From NCBI GenBank assembly GCA_900315095.1, contig OMXS01000002.1, forward strand, positions 124,001-188,000: DNA of 64,000 bases, given 5' to 3'. Positions 59,446 to 64,000 of this stretch are shown piece after piece; positions within the stretch are counted from its first letter, which is position 1, and each line of letters opens with the position of its first letter. The stretch comes from an uncultured Prevotellaceae bacterium. Lineage in GTDB: Bacteria; Bacteroidota; Bacteroidia; Bacteroidales; Bacteroidaceae. The translations under genes were made by a program, and so were the position numbers. The notes beneath the pieces are model-generated. The model was not told where the DNA came from. It saw only the letters and a program-made list of their open reading frames with translations, and searched no databases.

Positions 59446-61539
59446 TTAATAATTAAGATGCAGTTTCGCTCCCACTACAATCCATGCTCCTGGCTGCTTG
59501 AGGTTGCCGAAATCCACGTAGTTTTTATGGTTCAGCAGGTTGTTCACCTGTGCATAAAGGGTGTAGGAAGACTCTTTCCATGTAAGGCGAGCGTCCAGAA
59601 GAGAGTAGGGATGGTACTTGCTGGTGTTGCCGTCTCTGTCGATGTAGTTACCGTTCCTTTTCTGGAAACGGTAGTTTATGCCAAAATCGAGTTTTGCGAT
59701 GATGTGCGTTTGCAATTCCGCCACTAGTTTATGGCGCAGATACTCTAGTTTGCTCTCTGTCTCAATGCCGTCATCATCGCGCTTGTTTTGGTTGATGTAG
59801 TTGTAGCTGATGTTAAGCGATTTCAGCACGTTCTGATGCGGAAGAAGTTCCTGAAGTGCAAACCTCACGTTGCTTTCCACGCCGATGGTGTTCACGCGAG
59901 TGAAGTTAACGCTGCGCCAAACGTGCTTTCCGTCAACATAATCGCCTATCCAGTCAATCATGTTTTTATAGCGGTTGTGATATACACTCACGCTTCCGTA
60001 AATGCCGTTCGACGTGTATTTCACTCCACCTTCTATCGCGCTGAGTTCCTCGGGATTTAATGCGGGGTTGGCGATGTGACCTCCTACATTATAGTATAGT
60101 TCGGTGAACGAGGGCGTTCTCAATGAAGTGCTCCATGAAGCATAGAGTTTCAGATGGTTGTTCAGGCGGTAACTGGCGTCCACTCCCGGATAGAATCCGA
60201 AGCGGCGCTTGTTCCATGTGTTCTTCAGAACAACGAAGCCAGCCGATAGGGTGAAGTCTTTGAGCAGAATATTGTGCTCCAAGTGGAAACTGATGTCAGA
60301 GCGATTAAGGCCGTACTTGTATCTGTCGGTATCGTTTCCGCTGCCCTTCGGGTGGTCGAGAGGCTCGCCGAGGTTGCCGCTGATGATGTCCTCGTTGCGG
60401 TAGTCGGCGCCAAATGCCGTTCTTCCTAACGAGGTGTCAAAGTAGAAGTTAGCCTTTGCACCGAAAACATTGGTGCGGTGATGGTTGAAGGGAACATACT
60501 CTTCCGAGCCCTTGAAATACTCGAAGCGGTCGTAGGTGTGGTTCCAGTAAACGGCGGGTTTTATGTGCAGCCACAATGTTTTGGTCTCTCCTTGCAGGGC
60601 GGTGAACACCTTTGCTACATGCTCAAACTGCGTGTCGCTACCCGCACCATAGAAAGAGTTGGAGCCAAAGTCCTTCATGCTCATTCCCGCATGCCACTTG
60701 ACGTTGATGTTGCGGTCGTCGTAAACACCTTGATAGAATGCCTTTCCACCTTCGTAGTCGGTGTTCAGCGCACCCGACTTGGCGCGGTTGTAGCCGTCGC
60801 TTCTTTTATAACTTCCGCTTATCTGATTGTTCCAGTTGCCTGTTTTTATGTTGGTGCGGCCGCCGATGGTGAAATATCCGAAACTGCCTCCTTCGGTGTT
60901 GAGGTCGAGGCTGCTCTTGTCGGCGGTCTTCGTCACTATGTTTATCGCTCCCACAAGACTCGATGTGCCGAACAGTCGACTTGCAGGTCCTTCGATAATC
61001 TCTATTCTTTCAATCTCACTTAGGTCAACAGGATACTCCACCGAGTTATGTCCTGTCTGCGGGTCGGTAATGTCGATGCCGTTCAGCAGCACCGCCACCT
61101 GCTCTTGTGTGCCTCCTCTGATGCCGATGTCTGTCTGTGCTCCTAGTGCCCCTCGTTGTCTGACATCCACGCCAACGGCATATTTCAGCAGGTCGTTAAT
61201 ACTTTGTACCGGCGCCGCTTGAATCTCCTCGCGACTCAGTACAGTTACCATTCTCGCCGCCTTACCTAAGGTAAGCGGCGCAAGGGAGCCCGTCACTTCG
61301 ACGTTTTCAAGCATTACCTCCTTGTCATCGTCCACAGGGTCGATGCTGGTTGTGCGTGTGCTGATGCCGTCGGCTTTGGCGTAAGTGAGCGTGGAGACAC
61401 TAAGCGTGCCCACAATCACCACCTTTCCGAGGCAAGAGAACAACGCATAACCCTTGTTCAAGAAGCGCTTGAACTTGATTGGCTCGCGTTTGTTAAATAA
61501 ATTACTGTACATTATTATATTATTTATGCCTTGCATCAT
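59446..61539 (-). CDS. TonB-dependent outer-membrane receptor (BtuB/FepA-like)
   Basis: 697 aa from the ATG at 61539; ATG 61512 (MYSNLFNKREP) is an equally good start. The long N-terminal region with FKRFLNKGYALFSCLGKVVIVGTLSVSTLTYAKA across about residues 23-56 is the extended signal typical of Bacteroidetes receptors. Seen: TonB box/linker near 75-85 (LENVEVTG), plug domain about 90-200 (INDLLKYAVGVDVRQRG, GTQEQVAVLLNGIDITDPQTG, EIIEGPASRLFGTSSLVGAINIVTK), and a 22-strand barrel ending in VVGAKLHLNY. Plug features resemble vitamin B12 receptors, but no cobalamin riboswitch or BtuF gene is adjacent, so the ligand is uncertain. Operon with the YiiX-like gene. Confidence 0.9.
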   Translation of the reverse strand: MMQGINNIIMYSNLFNKREPIKFKRFLNKGYALFSCLGKVVIVGTLSVSTLTYAKADGISTRTTSIDPVDDDKEVMLENVEVTGSLAPLTLGKAARMVTVLSREEIQAAPVQSINDLLKYAVGVDVRQRGALGAQTDIGIRGGTQEQVAVLLNGIDITDPQTGHNSVEYPVDLSEIERIEIIEGPASRLFGTSSLVGAINIVTKTADKSSLDLNTEGGSFGYFTIGGRTNIKTGNWNNQISGSYKRSDGYNRAKSGALNTDYEGGKAFYQGVYDDRNINVKWHAGMSMKDFGSNSFYGAGSDTQFEHVAKVFTALQGETKTLWLHIKPAVYWNHTYDRFEYFKGSEEYVPFNHHRTNVFGAKANFYFDTSLGRTAFGADYRNEDIISGNLGEPLDHPKGSGNDTDRYKYGLNRSDISFHLEHNILLKDFTLSAGFVVLKNTWNKRRFGFYPGVDASYRLNNHLKLYASWSTSLRTPSFTELYYNVGGHIANPALNPEELSAIEGGVKYTSNGIYGSVSVYHNRYKNMIDWIGDYVDGKHVWRSVNFTRVNTIGVESNVRFALQELLPHQNVLKSLNISYNYINQNKRDDDGIETESKLEYLRHKLVAELQTHIIAKLDFGINYRFQKRNGNYIDRDGNTSKYHPYSLLDARLTWKESSYTLYAQVNNLLNHKNYVDFGNLKQPGAWIVVGAKLHLNY

Positions 61540-61552
61540 GGCAAAGCGACTG

Positions 61553-61611
61553 CAAAGGTAGCAAAAAAAAGTAATATTCGCTCCTTAATTGGAAATAAAA
61601 GCGTACCTTTG
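61553..61611. promoter_or_regulatory. Symmetric divergent promoters of the TonB receptor gene and panE
   Basis: Minus strand TACCTTTG at 61560-61553 and plus strand TACCTTTG at 61604-61611, 43 bp apart. Their -33 positions fall on the same few bases near 61580-61584, so both polymerases would compete for one site. The panE ATG (61620) comes 8 nt after its -7 element, predicting a leaderless or nearly leaderless mRNA. Confidence 0.6.
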
Positions 61612-61619
61612 CCCGTGTT

Positions 61620-62537
61620 ATGACATATTCAATTATTGGTACTGGGGCAATTGGCGGATATTATGGAGGCCGCTTGATGAAGGCAGGAAGACAGGTGCGT
61701 TTCCTGCTTCACAGCGATTATGACTATGTAAAGCAGAACGGACTTCAGATAGATTCTTGCGACGGTTCGTTCCATCTGGATAATGTCGAGGCATATTGCG
61801 ACACGCAAGAGATGCCCAAGTCAGATGTGGTTATAGTGTGTTTGAAGACAACAAACAATCACTTGCTGAAGCAGATGCTTGCGCCTATTGTCGGCAAAGA
61901 CACTATAGTGGTGTTGATTCAGAACGGAATAGGGGTGGAGGCTGACCTGCAAGAGCAGTTCCCCGCGTTGCATATTGTGGCAGGACTCGCGTTCATTTGC
62001 TCGGGAAAGGTAGGTCCTGGCCATGTGTCTCATCAATGCTACGGTAGCATAAACTTAGGAAACTTCTCCTGTCCAGATGCAGATTTCAAGGCATTGCTCG
62101 GCGATATGCAACAGGCGGGCATTGAGGCGGCTGCCGTTCCGTATGCCGAAGCACGATGGAAAAAGGCCGTTTGGAACATGCCGTTCAACGGAATGACCGT
62201 GGCGCTGAACACGTCCACCGACCTTCTGCTTAAGAATCCCGCCACCCGTCAACTCATTTACGACCAAATGATGGAGGTTATTGGTGCGGCACAGGCGCTT
62301 GGAGTGACAGGCCTCGATGCTTCTTTTGCCGACAAGATGATGATAACCACCGATGCGATGGTACCCTATAGTCCTTCGATGAAGCTCGATTTCGACTTTC
62401 ATAGGCCGATGGAGATAGAGTATCTTTACCTTCGTCCGATAAGAGAAGCGGCAAAGGCAGGTTTCAGCATGCCTAAACTCACGATGCTCGCTGCTCAGTT
62501 GCAGTTCATTCAAGAGAGGAATGTCAAGAGCAAGTGA
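61620..62537 (+). CDS. panE: 2-dehydropantoate 2-reductase (ketopantoate reductase)
   Basis: NADPH-dependent reductase making pantoate for coenzyme A. 305 aa. Seen: the Rossmann loop YSIIGTGAIGGYYGGRLMKAG at residues 3-23, VVIVCLKTTNNHLLKQML near 70-87, VVLIQNGIGVEADLQEQF near 98-115, the catalytic-Lys region EARWKKAVWNMPFNGM near 176-191, and YSPSMKLDFDFHRPMEIEYL near 243-262 (the conserved Ser/Asp/Glu substrate residues of the family). All key residues are present. Start codon set by its position 8 nt after a TACCTTTG element. Family members sometimes act on other 2-keto acids. Confidence 0.93.
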   Translation: MTYSIIGTGAIGGYYGGRLMKAGRQVRFLLHSDYDYVKQNGLQIDSCDGSFHLDNVEAYCDTQEMPKSDVVIVCLKTTNNHLLKQMLAPIVGKDTIVVLIQNGIGVEADLQEQFPALHIVAGLAFICSGKVGPGHVSHQCYGSINLGNFSCPDADFKALLGDMQQAGIEAAAVPYAEARWKKAVWNMPFNGMTVALNTSTDLLLKNPATRQLIYDQMMEVIGAAQALGVTGLDASFADKMMITTDAMVPYSPSMKLDFDFHRPMEIEYLYLRPIREAAKAGFSMPKLTMLAAQLQFIQERNVKSK

Positions 62538-62576
62538 TATGTCTTGAACTCCCGTTTATATACCTTTTAGATACTC

Positions 62577-62665
62577 AAAGACCCTTTTTCATCATGCGAA
62601 AAAGGGTCTTTGGGCATGTCAAACATGCTCTTTGGGAAGCCGAAGCATAATGTTTGGCATTATGA
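62577..62665. repeat. 22-bp-period intergenic array, array 6 (four units)
   Basis: Units begin at 62577 (AAAGACCCTTTTTC), 62599 (AAAAAGGGTCTTTGGGC), 62621 (AAACATGCTCTTTGGG) and 62643 (AAGCATAATGTTTGGC), each 22 bp apart. The first two units are mutually complementary (AAAGACCC with GGGTCTTT) and could form a terminator hairpin for panE. The array ends 3 bp before the stop codon of the convergent channel gene. Confidence 0.85.
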
Positions 62666-62667
62666 TG

Positions 62668-63483
62668 TTATAACTTCTCTCCGCAATGTGAGCAGTAACG
62701 GTCCTTGCTCCGCACCTTTCCGCCGCATCGTGGACATAGTCCTTTCTCCACTTTCTTGTTTGTTTCGTCTATGAATGTTGCAGAAACGATGCCCGTGGGT
62801 ACGGCGATGATAGTGTAACCGAGCAGCATGATGAATGCTGAAAGGATTCTTCCGAGAGGCGTGACAGGCGTGATGTCGCCATATCCCACGGTGGTCATAG
62901 TCACTATTGCCCAATAGACGCTGGTGCCTATGTCGGTGAACTCTGTGCCAGGCTGTCCGTTCTCAATCATATACATCAACGTTCCGAGACAGGTGACGAG
63001 GATGAGCACGAACATGAAATACACCATTATCTTGTTGAGGCTCTTGCGGAGCGAGTGCATGAGCAGGTAACCCTCGTTGAGAAAGCTGAACAGTTTGAAG
63101 ATGCGGAACACGCGGATGAAACGGAACGAACGCAACAGTATCATGTAGCGCGCGCTCGGGAAGAAGAACGAGAGGTAGGGTGGCAGGGTGGCGAGAAGGT
63201 CGATGACACCGAAGAAACTCAATGCATAGTCGCGAGGACGTGGCGAGCAGTAGAGTCGTGCGATATATTCTATCGTGAAGAAACCTGTGAGTATGTATTC
63301 AAGAATTTCGAGAATGGTCTTGAATGTGCGTGCCATAGTCGGCACACTCTCGATGAACGAGACAATGAGACTGAGGGAAATGGCAATGATGAGCACGATG
63401 TCGAACATCTTGCCTGCCGGGGTGTCAGCCTCGAAGATGATGTTGTAGAGATTCTCTTTCTCTAACCAAGACGGTTTCTTCAT
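62668..63483 (-). CDS. Voltage-gated-type potassium channel with C-terminal zinc ribbon
   Basis: 271 aa ion channel of the Kv/KvAP type. Seen: S1-S3 within residues about 22-110, an S4-like basic helix RYMILLRSFRFIRVFRIFKL near 129-148 with Arg spaced every third or fourth residue, S5 near 165-187, the pore helix and selectivity filter WAIVTMTTVGYGDITP near 206-221, and S6 near 228-250 (FIMLLGYTIIAVPTGIVSATF). The C terminus is a four-Cys zinc-ribbon pattern CPRCGGKVRSKDRYCSHCG at about 250-268. Such ribbons may bind protein or stabilise the tetramer; function here is unknown. Converges on panE across repeat array 6. Confidence 0.93.
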   Translation of the reverse strand: MKKPSWLEKENLYNIIFEADTPAGKMFDIVLIIAISLSLIVSFIESVPTMARTFKTILEILEYILTGFFTIEYIARLYCSPRPRDYALSFFGVIDLLATLPPYLSFFFPSARYMILLRSFRFIRVFRIFKLFSFLNEGYLLMHSLRKSLNKIMVYFMFVLILVTCLGTLMYMIENGQPGTEFTDIGTSVYWAIVTMTTVGYGDITPVTPLGRILSAFIMLLGYTIIAVPTGIVSATFIDETNKKVEKGLCPRCGGKVRSKDRYCSHCGEKL

Positions 63484-63612
63484 AATTATACCTCCTCTTT
63501 AACTTTCTTTCTTTTAAAGTATTGCTTCACTCGCTTGTCTTCCAGTTATTTCTCTGTTCCCAGTTTTCTTTTTCTTTCTCTGAATATAACCTATAGAATA
63601 ATCATTCGGCGC

Positions 63613-64000
63613 TTATTCTGCCACGAGGCGATATATGCAACTGTAATAGTCTTTGTCCAACGGCAGTTCAAGTCCGTTCTCCATGAGCAGTCGTCCGCTC
63701 ATTGTCTTGCCATTAAGTGTCGTAGGCTGTTGTCCGACGCGCACGTTCAGTTCGGTGATGCGGTAGTTGGTGTCGGGGTTAAGCCCTGCCAATCGTACTC
63801 GCGGAACAGGCTGATTGTAAAGGAATTGCAGACGATAGCCAAAAAGCACAGCCTCGTTCTTTTGGTCGTTTGTGTACATCAGCGATGCGATTCCCTTGTT
63901 ATCGTATGGCGACACCAGGCGATAGAGATTGCCGAGTTGCACGATGTCGCGAACGCCCTTGTAGTCGTTGATGGCACGGCGGCATTGTTCGCGCTCTTCG
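63613..64000 (-). CDS. Alpha-galactosidase (GH36-like), 3' part; gene continues past the window edge
   Basis: Only the last 128 codons are present; the frame is open to the window end at 64000 (the coding strand there reads EERE-QCRRAINDYKGVRDIV). Seen: VQLGNLYRLVSPYDNKGIASLMYTN, then AVLFGYRLQF, PRVRLAGLNPDTNYRI and GRLLMENGLELPL before the stop, the pattern of the C-terminal beta domain of GH36 alpha-galactosidases (QYGDLYRL-type and L-x-G-L-x-P-x-x-x-Y). It would release galactose from alpha-galactosides, consistent with, but 60 kb away from, the gal operon. The catalytic domain and signal peptide lie outside the window. Downstream (63484-63612) is T-rich on the minus strand, with no clear terminator. 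Confidence 0.75.
   Translation of the reverse strand, partial: EEREQCRRAINDYKGVRDIVQLGNLYRLVSPYDNKGIASLMYTNDQKNEAVLFGYRLQFLYNQPVPRVRLAGLNPDTNYRITELNVRVGQQPTTLNGKTMSGRLLMENGLELPLDKDYYSCIYRLVAE

Noticed and set aside
61540-61619. Cobalamin riboswitch upstream of the BtuB-like receptor
   Set aside because: Only 80 bp separate the divergent genes, too little for a B12 aptamer, and the two promoters occupy the space.

Overview
The window is chromosomal DNA from a member of the Bacteroidales, most likely Prevotellaceae (family-level placement is inference). The evidence: recurrent promoters of the Bacteroidetes form TTTG-N19/20-TAnnTTTG; a succinate/propionate methylmalonyl-CoA pathway; a BtuB-like TonB receptor with the long Bacteroidetes-type signal region; ribonuclease Y; and a fused aspartokinase-homoserine dehydrogenase followed by a phosphoglycerate-mutase-like homoserine kinase. 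Most of the window is ordinary core genome. I see no tRNA, rRNA, CRISPR array, prophage or intact insertion sequence.

Layout. 0-3.8 kb: galactose operon galM-transporter-galK (minus). 3.8-11 kb: folC, then dnaJ, grpE, an ABC-F protein and htpG (all minus). 11-17 kb: an ECF sigma factor, pepD (minus), then a plus-strand run of a small membrane protein, a Skp/OmpH-like lipoprotein, endonuclease III, a DUF2461 protein and a DUF3298-like lipoprotein. 17-24.5 kb: tolC-like gene, ribE, a strong 6S-like RNA candidate, and the thrA-homoserine kinase-thrC operon (minus). 24.6-29 kb: the only clearly accessory stretch, AT-rich, with a decayed nuclease fragment and a two-gene membrane operon (BspA-type LRR protein plus a putAbiC-like protein). 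29-35.7 kb: DUF4861 protein, DedA protein, TPR protein, glnS, mltG. 35.8-41.2 kb: exopolysaccharide genes (WcaJ-type initiating transferase, small HAD protein, Wzc-type tyrosine kinase, rfbA). 41.3-44.3 kb: unknown protein, ZapB-like and ZapA proteins, rny. 44.3-47.3 kb: two LuxR-type regulators with closely similar DNA-binding domains flanking a methyltransferase. 47.4-56.3 kb: Na+-pump decarboxylase subunits beta, biotin carrier and gamma plus a YidE-type transporter, divergent from mutA-mutB. 56.7-64 kb: pgk, queC, a YiiX-like lipoprotein, TonB receptor, panE, a Kv-type channel and the 3' end of an alpha-galactosidase gene.

MutA/MutB convert succinyl-CoA to methylmalonyl-CoA; the Na+-pumping decarboxylase yields propionyl-CoA and a sodium gradient. 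The wzc/rfbA/wcaJ genes build surface polysaccharide, and the gal genes plus alpha-galactosidase handle galactosides.

The least explained structure is non-coding. Six intergenic arrays (8.74, 28.9, 34.56, 52.0, 56.4 and 62.6 kb) use units of different sequence but share a period of 22 bp (21-23). In two of them different unit types follow each other without losing phase. There are also three candidate structured RNAs: 6S-like at 19.2 kb, a three-way junction at 14.5 kb, and a promoter-hairpin small RNA at 34.4 kb. Shorter octamer and heptamer arrays occur at 5.05 and 48.55 kb. All calls were made by eye without database searches.
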